From the NCBI RefSeq assembly GCF_000022145.1, contig NC_011891.1, forward strand, positions 1,116,001-1,180,000: a stretch of DNA of 64,000 nucleotides. The letters run 5' to 3'. Each line of letters begins with the position of its first letter. The first letter of the stretch is position 1. Positions 53,616 through 61,188 of the stretch are shown here, in pieces. Position numbers and translations under genes: made by a program. The DNA is from Anaeromyxobacter dehalogenans 2CP-1 (GTDB lineage Bacteria; Myxococcota; Myxococcia; Myxococcales; Anaeromyxobacteraceae). The notes beneath the pieces were generated by a model. The model saw only the letters and a list, made by a program, of their open reading frames with translations. It was not told the DNA's origin and made no database searches.

Positions 53616-54028
53616 GCACGGCCCCGAGGATCCTGGTCATCGACGACGACGCCACCCACCTGCTCCTGACCCGCGAGCTGCTCGAGGCGGAGGGGTACGA
53701 CGTGCAGGTCCACGAAACCGCGTTCGGCGCCACCGAGCGGATCATCCAGCAAGCGCCCGATCTCGTGCTGGTGGACGTGAACATGCCGGCGCTCTCCGGG
53801 GAGGGGCTGGTGAGCGTGCTCCGCCGCCGCGAGCGGACCCGCGGCGTCCGGGTGTTCCTGCACTCGTCGAACGACGAGCACGCGCTGCGAGAGGCCGCGG
53901 CGCGGCTCGGCATCGAGGGCTACGTGCCCAAGGGCGACCCCGAGCTGCTCCGCCGGCGCGTCGCCGCGGCGCTCCGCGAGCGCCCGCCCGCCTCGCCGCC
54001 GCACCGCGACGAGGGCGCGGTGCGGTGA
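53612..54028 (+). CDS. Response regulator receiver protein
   Basis: A 138-residue single-domain receiver with ATG at 53612 inside the kinase stop. ILVIDDDATHLLLTRELLEAE gives the acidic pocket, VLVDVNMPALSGEGLV the phosphoacceptor Asp, VRVFLHSSNDEHA the Ser, and YVPKGDPELLRRR the Lys position. A charged C-terminal tail of about 20 residues follows. It is probably phosphorylated by the upstream CBS-like kinase. No DNA-binding output domain exists, so the downstream partner is unknown. Confidence 0.88.
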   Translation: MSTAPRILVIDDDATHLLLTRELLEAEGYDVQVHETAFGATERIIQQAPDLVLVDVNMPALSGEGLVSVLRRRERTRGVRVFLHSSNDEHALREAAARLGIEGYVPKGDPELLRRRVAAALRERPPASPPHRDEGAVR

Positions 54029-54082
54029 CTACCGTGTACGCCGCGAGGCGTGCAGGCGGCGGCCTCGCGGAGGGGAACCGCC

Positions 54083-55552
54083 ATGCGGCGCGTCATCGCC
54101 GTGCGGCCACGGCGCAGCGCGAGGGCCGCCTGGGCGGCGCTGGCCCTCGCCGCGGCCTGCGCCCGCAACCCGGCCACCGGCGAGCGGCAGCTCTCGCTCG
54201 TCTCGAAGGACCAGGAGATCGCGCTCGGCAAGCAGGCCGCCGAGCAGGTGCGCGAGACCATGGGCCGGTACGACGATCCGGAGCTCCAGGCCTACGTGGA
54301 GCGGGTCGGGATGCGCATCGCGAAGGGGTCCGAGCGGCCGGAGCTCCCCTGGAGCTTCACCGTCGTCGACGACCCGGCGGTCAACGCGTTCGCGCTGCCG
54401 GGCGGGCCGGTGTTCGTGACCCGCGGCCTGCTCACGTACCTGACCTCGGAGGCGGAGCTGGCCGCGGTGCTCGGCCACGAGATCGGGCACATCACGGCGC
54501 GCCACTCGGTCGAGCAGCTCTCGAAGGCACAGCTGGCGCAGGTGGGCCTGGGCGTGGGGATGGTGGTCAGCGAGGACGTGCGCCGGTACGGCCAGGTCGC
54601 CGGGGCCGGGATGCAGCTCCTGTTCCTCAAGTTCGGGCGCGACGACGAGCGGCAGGCCGACGCGCTCGGCTTCCGCTACATGGTCGAGCAGCGGTACGAC
54701 CCGCGACAGATGGCGGCGGTCTTCCGCACTTTGGAGGCGGTGTCCGCGCGCGAGGGCGGCGGGCGGGTGCCGGGCTGGCTCTCCACGCACCCGGATCCGG
54801 GCGACCGCGCCGAGACCGCGGCGAGGCGGGCCGCGAAGGTCGAGGCCCCCGACCGGATGGAGGTGGACCGCGAGCAGTACCTGGCGAAGGTGGACGACGT
54901 GGTGTTCGGCGAGGATCCGCGGCAGGGCTACCTGAAGGGCAGCACCTTCGTCCACCCGCAGCTCGGGTTCCAGCTCACGCTGCCCCAGGGGTGGAAGGCG
55001 CAGAACACGGCCGCCGCGCTCGTCGCGGTCAGCCCGCAGCAGGACGCCGCGCTCCAGCTCACCGGGGCCGGGAAGGCCTCGCCGGAGGAGGCGGTCCAGA
55101 AGTTCTTCGCGCAGCAGGGCGTCCGCGCGGTGCAGGCGCCGGCCCCGGCCGTCCCGCACGGCGGCGCGGCGCGCTGGTTCGAGGCCACGACCGAGCAGGG
55201 GAACGTGGGCGGCGTGGTCGCGTTCGTCCCGGCCGGCGGCACCACGCTGCAGATCGTCGAGTACGCGCCGGCGGAGCGGCTCCAGGGCGCGGCGGACACG
55301 TTCCAGCGCGTGCTCGCGAGCTTCGGGCCGGTGACCGATCCGGCCGCGCGCGCGGTGCAGCCGGCCCGCATCGACGTCGTGAGGGTGCCGCGCGACATGT
55401 CGCTCGCCGACTTCGCGCGCGAGTTCCCCTCGACCGCGCCGCCCGACGTGCTGGCGGCCCTGAACGGCGTCGCGCCGGGCGGGGCGCTGCGAGCGGGCCA
55501 GGCGGCGAAGCGGGTGGTCGGGGGCAACCCGGAGCTGGTCTCGGGGCGGTGA
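54083..55552 (+). CDS. M48 family zinc metalloprotease, predicted lipoprotein
   Basis: A 489-residue protein from ATG 54083 with an upstream GGAGGGG. Residues 1-28 contain a lipoprotein signal with LALAAAC at the cleavage site. The catalytic GHEIGHITARHSVEQ (HEXXH) follows NAFALPGGPVFVTRGLL, and FGRDDERQADALGFRYM supplies the third Zn ligand Glu and downstream acidic residue. A C-terminal domain (LGFQLTLPQGWK and later QIVEYAPAERL) of about 250 residues follows. BepA-like M48 proteases act on misfolded outer-membrane proteins in the periplasm, and the C-terminal domain may bind such substrates. Confidence 0.85.
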   Translation: MRRVIAVRPRRSARAAWAALALAAACARNPATGERQLSLVSKDQEIALGKQAAEQVRETMGRYDDPELQAYVERVGMRIAKGSERPELPWSFTVVDDPAVNAFALPGGPVFVTRGLLTYLTSEAELAAVLGHEIGHITARHSVEQLSKAQLAQVGLGVGMVVSEDVRRYGQVAGAGMQLLFLKFGRDDERQADALGFRYMVEQRYDPRQMAAVFRTLEAVSAREGGGRVPGWLSTHPDPGDRAETAARRAAKVEAPDRMEVDREQYLAKVDDVVFGEDPRQGYLKGSTFVHPQLGFQLTLPQGWKAQNTAAALVAVSPQQDAALQLTGAGKASPEEAVQKFFAQQGVRAVQAPAPAVPHGGAARWFEATTEQGNVGGVVAFVPAGGTTLQIVEYAPAERLQGAADTFQRVLASFGPVTDPAARAVQPARIDVVRVPRDMSLADFAREFPSTAPPDVLAALNGVAPGGALRAGQAAKRVVGGNPELVSGR

Positions 55553-55580
55553 GGAGCGCGGGACGGGAGGGGAGCGGGCC

Positions 55581-55886
55581 ATGTGCGAGCACCTGGAGAA
55601 GGTGGAGAGCCGGCGGGCGGCGGTGCGACCGCGGACGCAGGGCTGCGAGGAGTGCCTGGCGTCCGGTGATCGCTGGGTCCAGCTCCGGCTCTGCCTCACC
55701 TGCGGCCACGTCGGCTGCTGCGACAGCTCGCCGAACCGGCACGCCACCCGGCACTTCCACGAGACCGATCACCCGGTGGTGCGCTCGTTCGAGCCGGGGG
55801 CGGACTGGGCGTGGTGCTACGTGGACGAGGAGATGGCCCACGGCGTGCGCGGGTTCCCGGCGGAGTCGCCGGGCGAGCACGCCTGA
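55581..55886 (+). CDS. UBP-type zinc finger protein
   Basis: A 101-residue protein almost entirely made of a UBP/HIT-type zinc finger: QGCEECLASGDRWVQLRLCLTCGHVGCCDSSPNRHATRHFHETDHPVV (conserved CxxC, GHVGCC and HAxxHF/H pattern), then the DWAWCYVDEE segment. In eukaryotes the domain binds the ubiquitin C-terminus; stand-alone bacterial copies are common in actinobacteria and deltaproteobacteria but have no assigned function. It is 28 bases downstream of the M48 gene. Confidence 0.88.
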   Translation: MCEHLEKVESRRAAVRPRTQGCEECLASGDRWVQLRLCLTCGHVGCCDSSPNRHATRHFHETDHPVVRSFEPGADWAWCYVDEEMAHGVRGFPAESPGEHA

Positions 55887-55915
55887 GCGCGAGCGCGCGC
55901 GGAAGGAGACGGCGG

Positions 55916-56323
55916 ATGCCGGAGAAGGCGACGGAGCGGCGGGCCAAGGCGGCCCTGCGCAACGGGAAGAAGCCCACCACCGCGGCGGGCGAGTTCGTGC
56001 GCGAGGAGATCGAGCACGTGCGCCGCGGCAAGCACGGGGCGCGGTCCACGAAGCAGGCCATCGCGATCGGGCTCTCGAAGGCGCGGCGCGCCGGCATCCC
56101 GCTGAAGCCGCCGAAGCAGGGCCAGGCGTCGCGCCGGACCCGCCGCTCGGCCGAGGCGGCCTACGAGGTCGGTCAGCGCAAGCGCAAGCCGCGCGCCCCC
56201 TCGCGCCGGCGGAGCGCCGCCTCGGAGCGCGCGCTGAAGCGCGAGGGCAAGGCCGCCGCGTCCCGGCGCGCGCTCTCGTCGCAGGCGCGGCGCGCGGCGG
56301 CGCGGCGCCGGTCGCGGCGGTGA
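55916..56323 (+). CDS. Basic DUF6496-type protein
   Basis: A 135-residue, highly basic protein from ATG 55916 (RBS GGAAGGAG). Residues about 18-60 carry KKPTTAAGEFVREEIEHVRRGKHGARSTKQAIAIGLSKARRAGI, typical of DUF6496, with a helix and a short loop. The remaining 75 residues are Arg/Lys/Ala/Ser-rich (RRTRRSAEAAYEV, RSAASERALKREG), as in histone H1-like tails. It may bind nucleic acids, by inference from charge. It converges on the cspA gene across a shared terminator. Confidence 0.75.
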   Translation: MPEKATERRAKAALRNGKKPTTAAGEFVREEIEHVRRGKHGARSTKQAIAIGLSKARRAGIPLKPPKQGQASRRTRRSAEAAYEVGQRKRKPRAPSRRRSAASERALKREGKAAASRRALSSQARRAAARRRSRR

Positions 56324-56341
56324 TCGCTGGCACGAAAACGA

Positions 56342-56369
56342 AGAAGCCCGGCCGAAGGGCCGGGCTTCT
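56342..56369. terminator. Bidirectional intrinsic terminator between the DUF6496 gene and cspA
   Basis: Twelve perfect base pairs (56342-56353 with 56358-56369) enclose a GAAG loop, read as CTTC on the minus strand. On the minus strand, the direction of cspA, it is followed by TTCGTTTTCG, a T-rich tract. It starts 29 bases after the cspA stop and 19 bases after that of the convergent gene. Confidence 0.8.
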
Positions 56370-56397
56370 CGCGTCGACGGAGCGACGGATCGCGCGG

Positions 56398-56601
56398 TTA
56401 GATCGCGCGGACGTTCGCCGCCTGCAGGCCCTTCGGGCCACGCGTCACGTCGAACTCGACCTTCTGCCCCTCGGCGAGCGTGCGGAAGCCGTCGGCCTGG
56501 ATGGCAGTGTGGTGGCAGAACACGTCGTCCCCGCCGCCGTCCTGCGTGATGAAGCCGAAGCCCTTCGCATCGTTGAACCACTTCACGGTACCGGTAGCCA
56601 T
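56398..56601 (-). CDS. cspA: Cold-shock domain protein
   Basis: A 67-residue CspA-type OB fold. [18 protein letters not shown] holds RNP1 (KGFGFI) and [11 protein letters not shown] holds RNP2, here with a Cys where Val-Phe-Val-His is usual, then [20 protein letters not shown]. It binds single-stranded RNA and DNA and acts as an RNA chaperone. The 80-base leader and a strong predicted promoter precede it; no strong RBS is near the ATG. A clear intrinsic terminator follows. Confidence 0.95.
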   Translation of the reverse strand: MATGTVKWFNDAKGFGFITQDGGGDDVFCHHTAIQADGFRTLAEGQKVEFDVTRGPKGLQAANVRAI

Positions 56602-56687
56602 TACTGTGTAGACTCGTTTCTTCTCATTGTTCGCGGGCGATGAAAAACCGCCCGGTCCCCGCCTGGAGTTGGGGATGGGGAGCCGCG

Positions 56688-56716
56688 TGAATACACTTTA
56701 TCCTGGGTAAAGTCGA
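56688..56716 (-). promoter_or_regulatory. Predicted promoter of cspA
   Basis: On the minus strand TCGACT (56716-56711) and TATTCA (56693-56688) lie 17 bases apart and match -35 and -10 in 4-5 of 6 positions each. A start near 56681 gives an 80-base 5' leader, consistent with long cold-shock leaders. The spacer is unusually A/T-rich for this genome. Confidence 0.5.
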
Positions 56717-56860
56717 GCCCCCTCTTTCGCGCGCCACGCCTGGGCCCCCGTGCAGGGGGGGCGCCGCGCGGCGACCCGCACATTCCGTCGCATCCCCCTA
56801 CCGAGCTCAGGCGTTTCCCTCCACCCCCGCTGGAAGCGGGCGGCGCGCCGAGGGACGCTG

Positions 56861-57790
56861 GTGGCGGTGCTCCGGATCGCCCACCTCTCCGACCTGCACG
56901 TGCGCTCGCCCCGCGGGGCCGAGTGGCGGCGCATCCTGTTCAACAAGCGCATCACCGGGTACGCCAACCTGATCCGGCAGCGCGGTCGCGTGTACCGGCG
57001 CGAGTACCTCGCGGCGGTGCTCGCGGCGGCCGCGGCGCGCGCCGATCACGTGGTGGTGACCGGCGACGTCACCAACCTCGCCCTGGAGCGCGAGCTGGAG
57101 GAGGCGCGCTCGCTCCTGGACGCGATGGCGCGCCGGGTCGAGGTGACGGTCGTGCCGGGGAACCACGACGTCTACCTCGCGTCCATCCAGGACGGTCGCC
57201 GCTTCCCGCACCACTTCGGCGCGTTCCTGCGCGGCGATCTCCCGGACCTCGCCCTCGACCTCGCGGCCGGCCCCTTCCCCTGCGTGAAGCTGCGCGGTCC
57301 GGCGGCCATCATCGGGCTCTCGAGCGCGGTGCCGCGCCCGCCGTTCGTGGCGAGCGGCCGCCTGGGCGAGGCGCAGCTCGAGGCGCTGGAGGCGGTGCTC
57401 GCCCACCCCGAGGTGGCCAGGCGCACGCCGGTGGTGCTGCTGCACCACCCGCCGGTGGACGGCCGGATCCGGGCGCTCCAGCTCCGCGACGGGCTGGTGG
57501 ACGCGGACCGGCTGCGGGCGGTGCTCTGCCGCCTCGGCCGCGGGCTGGTGCTGTTCGGCCACCTGCACGCGCGCGTGCGCTGGCGGCTGCCCACCGCCGC
57601 CGGCGCGCTCCAGGTGATCGGCGCGAGCGGCGCCGCGCTCGACCACCCGCACCCGCGCGTCCGGGCCGGCTTCAACAGCTACGATCTCAGGGACGACGGG
57701 AGCCTGGCCGCCGTCGAGGCGCACGTGGTCGCGCCCGACGGGCGCTCCGTGGAGCGCGTGGCGCTGCCGGAGGCGGAGGCCGTCGCATGA
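56861..57790 (+). CDS. Metallophosphoesterase (calcineurin-like)
   Basis: A 309-residue enzyme from GTG 56861. It has IAHLSDLHV (DxH), VVVTGDVTNL (GDxxN), VVPGNHDVYL (GNHD), VVLLHHPPVD (H) and LVLFGHLHARVRW (GHxH), the full set of metal ligands of the class. A short C-terminal subdomain follows (SYDLRDDGSLAAVEAHVV). It would cleave a phosphate ester or a phosphodiester in the cytosol. The ATG of the downstream fusion overlaps its stop by four bases, which ties the two functionally. Confidence 0.88.
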   Translation: MAVLRIAHLSDLHVRSPRGAEWRRILFNKRITGYANLIRQRGRVYRREYLAAVLAAAAARADHVVVTGDVTNLALERELEEARSLLDAMARRVEVTVVPGNHDVYLASIQDGRRFPHHFGAFLRGDLPDLALDLAAGPFPCVKLRGPAAIIGLSSAVPRPPFVASGRLGEAQLEALEAVLAHPEVARRTPVVLLHHPPVDGRIRALQLRDGLVDADRLRAVLCRLGRGLVLFGHLHARVRWRLPTAAGALQVIGASGAALDHPHPRVRAGFNSYDLRDDGSLAAVEAHVVAPDGRSVERVALPEAEAVA

Positions 57791-60489
57791 GGTACCGCCG
57801 CGTGCTCGCGTTGGTGGAGCAGGGCGCCGACGCCGGCCCGGCCTTCGGCGCCGTGCGCGCGCTCGCGCCGGACGCGGAGTCGCTGGGCGTGGTGGCCTGC
57901 CCGCCGCCGCGGCCGCACGCCTGGCTCCCAGGGGTGGCCGCGCCGGCGCCGGCCGGCGGCGCGGGGACTGGGTGGCTCGACCGGCTGCGCGAGGAGGCTG
58001 TCCCGCTGGCGGGGCGGGTGGCGGTGGGCGCGGTGCCGGACCTGGATCCCGAGGCGCTCGCGGCGCTCGCCGGGGACCGCGAGGTGGACCTGGTCGTCGC
58101 GGGGCCGCTCCCGGCGGCGGCCGGCGAGGCGGTCTCCGAGCTGCGCCGCCTCCGGCCACTCGCGGTCGCGTGGGTGGCCGCCGCCGCGGCGGCGGCGACC
58201 GCGCGCCTCCGTGAGCCGGCGCGGGAGCTGCTCTGCGTCGCGCCGGGCGACCGCGCCCGCGCGGCGCTGGCCGGCTTCCTGCGCGATCACGGGGATCCCT
58301 CCCAGCGCGTCACGCTCCTGGCGCTCGCGTCGCCCTCGCGCGACGCGCTCGCCGCCGCGCTGGAGGTGGCCGGCATCCGCGCCCGGGTCGAGCTGGCCGG
58401 CGGCTTCGGCTCCGGGACGTGGCGGACGCTGGAGACGGTCGCCCGGGAGCGACGGCTCGACCTGGTCGTTCTGTCGCGGCTGCCCGGGGCGCTGCTGCGC
58501 AGCGCACCCTGGCCGGCGCCGCTGCTGGTGCTGCCGCCGGCGGCGCCGAGCCGGACCGGCCTGCGGCGCCCGCTCGACGTGCCGGACCTCGTGGACGCCG
58601 GCGGCCCCCTCCGGCTGCGCGCCGGCTACGGTTACGGCGTCGGCCGCAACCCGCCGGTCGAGGACCAGGAGCTGGCGCTCGTGTCGGACGGCCGCGTCGT
58701 GGCCCGCGTGCGCACGCGCGGCGGCGAGGCGGAGCTGCCGGCGGGGCTCGCCGCCGGCTCGCTGGGCGTGTTCCGCGCGCGCGACGCCGAGGGCCTCGAC
58801 CCGGTCGTCGCGGTGGAGCGGCAGGTCGCGGTGATCCGCCCGGGCGTGCTGCCGCTCCTGCCGTTCGACGCCGAGCTGGCCCCGGAGGACCTCGCCGCCC
58901 TCGCCCGCGTGGACGGCGCCGAGCCGCTCGCGGTGCGCCTGCGCCCGGCGCGGAGCTGCCACCTGCTGCGCGAGCGGCTGCGCGGCGCCGGGCTCGCCGC
59001 GCGCGTGGTGGACGCGAGCGCGGTGCTGGACGAGGGCGAGGCGGCCGACGTGAGCGAGGCGCACGACGCCGTGCGCCTGGCGCGGGTGGGCGGCCGCCTG
59101 CGCGCGGCCGGGTTCCCGGTCGCGGCGATCGTGCATCGCGGACCGCACCCTCCCGCCGCGATCGGGTTCGAGGCGCTGGAGGCGCGCCAGCTCGCCGGGC
59201 GGGCCTGGCGAGCGCCACCGCTCGCGCCCCGTCCCGACACGCTCGACGCGCGGCTCGACGCGGCCACGGCCGCGCCCGCGATCGAGGGAAACCGCGTCGA
59301 GCTGGAGCTCGACAACGTCACCGCCCGCGGCTGGCTGCTCGAGGCGATCCGCGGCGCGCGCCGGACGCTCCACCTCCAGGTCTACCTGGCCACCGACGAC
59401 GACGCCGGCCGGCGCGTCGAGGCCGCGCTCGCCGGCGCCGGGCGCCGCGGCGTGAAGGTGCGGGTGCTGGTGGACTCCCTGCACGGCCTGCACGGCTCCT
59501 TCGGCCTGGAGAACCCGCTCCTCGCGCGCCTCGCGACGCGGCCCGGGGTCGAGGTGCGGGTCTCGCGGCCGGTGGCGGCGGTCCCGAGCGTGGAGGACCT
59601 GAAGCGGCGCGACCACCGCAAGCTGGTGGTGGCCGACGGAGCGGTGGCGCTGGTGGGCGGACGGAACCTCGCGCACGAGTACTACACCGGGTTCGACGAG
59701 GTCCGGGTCGGGCCGCGGACGCCGTGGCGCGAGGTGCCCTGGCTGGACGGCGGGGCGCGGGTGCGCGGGCCGGCGGTGGCCGCGGTGGAGCGCGCCTTCC
59801 TGGAGGCGTGGACCGGCGCGGGCGGCGCGCCGTTCGAGGTGGCGGCGCCCGGCGTGGCCGGGGCGGAGCGGGTGCGGGTGGTGGTGCACCAGGGCCTGCG
59901 GGACGCGAGCACGCTCGAGGCCTACCTGGCGCTCGTCGAGAGCGCGCGCCACCGGCTGGTCGCGGTGAACGGGTTCCCGCTGCTGCTCGAGCTGGAGCAC
60001 GCGCTCTCTCGCGCGCTGCGCCGCGGCGTGCGGGTGCAGGTGCTCCTCGGCGAGGTCACGCCCACGCACGGCGGCGAGCCGTTCGAGGGGCCCTGGGCCA
60101 GCGCGCGCACCGCGGCCACCTGGCTGGTGCACTCGCGCATCGACGCGCTGGTGGCGGCCGGGGCCGAGGCCAGGCTGCTCGGCGTGCGCGACGTGCCGGG
60201 CTGGTCGCCCGAGCTCGGCCTGGTGCACCCGCACGTGCACGCGAAGGCGATGATCGCCGATGGGCGCGCCTGCGCGGTGGGCAGCGCCAACCTGGACGTC
60301 ACCGCGAGCTACTGGGAGGACGAGCTGCTGCTCGTCGTCGAGGACGAGGCGGTCGCCGGCGCGTTCGAGGCGCGGGTGCAGGCGCTCCTGGCCGGCTCGA
60401 CGCGCGTGGATCGCGCCGACCCGGCCTGGCAGCGGCGCGTGCGCGCGCGGGACTGGGCGCGCCACTGGCCGGGGATCCTGTCGATCTGA
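57787..60489 (+). CDS. Fusion protein: USP-like repeats, unknown beta-rich domain, phospholipase D
   Basis: A 900-residue protein. Residues about 1-125 and 140-260 look like two universal-stress-type units (YRRVLALVEQGADAGPAFGAVRAL with VDLVVAGPLP, and ARELLCVAPGDRARAALAGFL with LDLVVLSRLPGALLRSAPWPAPLLVLPP). Residues about 260-500 have no recognised family and are beta-rich (LRLRAGYGYGVGRNPPVEDQ). Residues 510-900 are a two-lobe phospholipase D/cardiolipin synthase-like domain with HxKxxxxD motifs near residues 608 (RDHRKLVVADGAVALVGGRN) and 816 (HVHAKAMIADG). Its start overlaps the phosphoesterase stop. The architecture is unusual and probably cytosolic. Confidence 0.75.
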   Translation: MRYRRVLALVEQGADAGPAFGAVRALAPDAESLGVVACPPPRPHAWLPGVAAPAPAGGAGTGWLDRLREEAVPLAGRVAVGAVPDLDPEALAALAGDREVDLVVAGPLPAAAGEAVSELRRLRPLAVAWVAAAAAAATARLREPARELLCVAPGDRARAALAGFLRDHGDPSQRVTLLALASPSRDALAAALEVAGIRARVELAGGFGSGTWRTLETVARERRLDLVVLSRLPGALLRSAPWPAPLLVLPPAAPSRTGLRRPLDVPDLVDAGGPLRLRAGYGYGVGRNPPVEDQELALVSDGRVVARVRTRGGEAELPAGLAAGSLGVFRARDAEGLDPVVAVERQVAVIRPGVLPLLPFDAELAPEDLAALARVDGAEPLAVRLRPARSCHLLRERLRGAGLAARVVDASAVLDEGEAADVSEAHDAVRLARVGGRLRAAGFPVAAIVHRGPHPPAAIGFEALEARQLAGRAWRAPPLAPRPDTLDARLDAATAAPAIEGNRVELELDNVTARGWLLEAIRGARRTLHLQVYLATDDDAGRRVEAALAGAGRRGVKVRVLVDSLHGLHGSFGLENPLLARLATRPGVEVRVSRPVAAVPSVEDLKRRDHRKLVVADGAVALVGGRNLAHEYYTGFDEVRVGPRTPWREVPWLDGGARVRGPAVAAVERAFLEAWTGAGGAPFEVAAPGVAGAERVRVVVHQGLRDASTLEAYLALVESARHRLVAVNGFPLLLELEHALSRALRRGVRVQVLLGEVTPTHGGEPFEGPWASARTAATWLVHSRIDALVAAGAEARLLGVRDVPGWSPELGLVHPHVHAKAMIADGRACAVGSANLDVTASYWEDELLLVVEDEAVAGAFEARVQALLAGSTRVDRADPAWQRRVRARDWARHWPGILSI

Positions 60490-60530
60490 GGCAGGGCTGC
60501 GGGCGCCCGGTGGCAGCGGCCGCGCCGCGG

Positions 60531-60953
60531 CTATCGAAGCGCCGGCTTCAGGTCCACCACCGGCGTGCCGTCGATCGCCTCGATGGGACCGATGCGCAGC
60601 CGGTGGCGTTCCACGGACCGGACCGTCACCGGGTGCAGGCCGAGCGGGTTGGGGCGATCCGGCGATCGGGTGGCGAACACGCCCGTGAGCGGGATGCGTG
60701 CATCGCCGCGCGGGTGGACGCGGAGCACCGAGCGATCGCCGAGGTGCAGCCAGGTGACGACCAAGAGCGCATCGCCGGCGGCGATCCCGTCCAGGCCGTC
60801 GGCGGCCCACGGGTACACCTCCAGCCACGCGTCCGGCGCGCCCTCCGACCCCTGCTTCGGCGCGTCGCCGCGGGCGCCGAGGACGGAGCGGATGACGCCG
60901 ATCGGCCGGAGCAGCGGCGCTTCGGGGCGGGGTTCCGGCGGGGTGACGGTCAC
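60531..60953 (-). CDS. trmO: tRNA N6-threonylcarbamoyladenosine methyltransferase TrmO
   Basis: A 140-residue TsaA/TrmO-type protein from GTG 60953, which has GGAGGT 6 bases before it. LLRPIGVIRSVL, AWLEVYPWAADGLDGIAAGDALLVVTWLH, the SAM-binding DRSVLRVHPRGDARIPLTGVFATRSPDRPNPLGLHPVTV, and IEAIDGTPVVDLKP match the TrmO beta barrel. It methylates t6A37 of threonine tRNAs using SAM. Length matches the compact TrmO lacking the C-terminal extension of the E. coli enzyme. It is convergent with the USP-PLD gene. Confidence 0.88.
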   Translation of the reverse strand: MTVTPPEPRPEAPLLRPIGVIRSVLGARGDAPKQGSEGAPDAWLEVYPWAADGLDGIAAGDALLVVTWLHLGDRSVLRVHPRGDARIPLTGVFATRSPDRPNPLGLHPVTVRSVERHRLRIGPIEAIDGTPVVDLKPALR

Positions 60954-61188
60954 GAGCGACCTCCGGGGGCACGCGGCCCGTCGCCGGCGGCGTGCGCTCG
61001 ATGACGGGGCGCCGAGGAAAGCACGCACGGTGCGGGCGCGCAACGGCGTCCCCCCGCTGCCCCCGCCGAGGGACGCCGAGGGTCGGCCCCCGCGCCGCCT
61101 GCCCCCGCGGAGGCGAGCCACCCTGCGCCGGGGTCTGGTATGGGCCTTGGGCCGCACGCCGCGGACGCACTCAGGGGGATCGCATTCC

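Noticed and set aside
56318-56340. CTGGCACG upstream of the cspA terminator, resembling a -24 element
   Set aside because: No GC at the -12 position (sequence there is AA), and it lies in a convergent intergenic region with no downstream gene on that strand.
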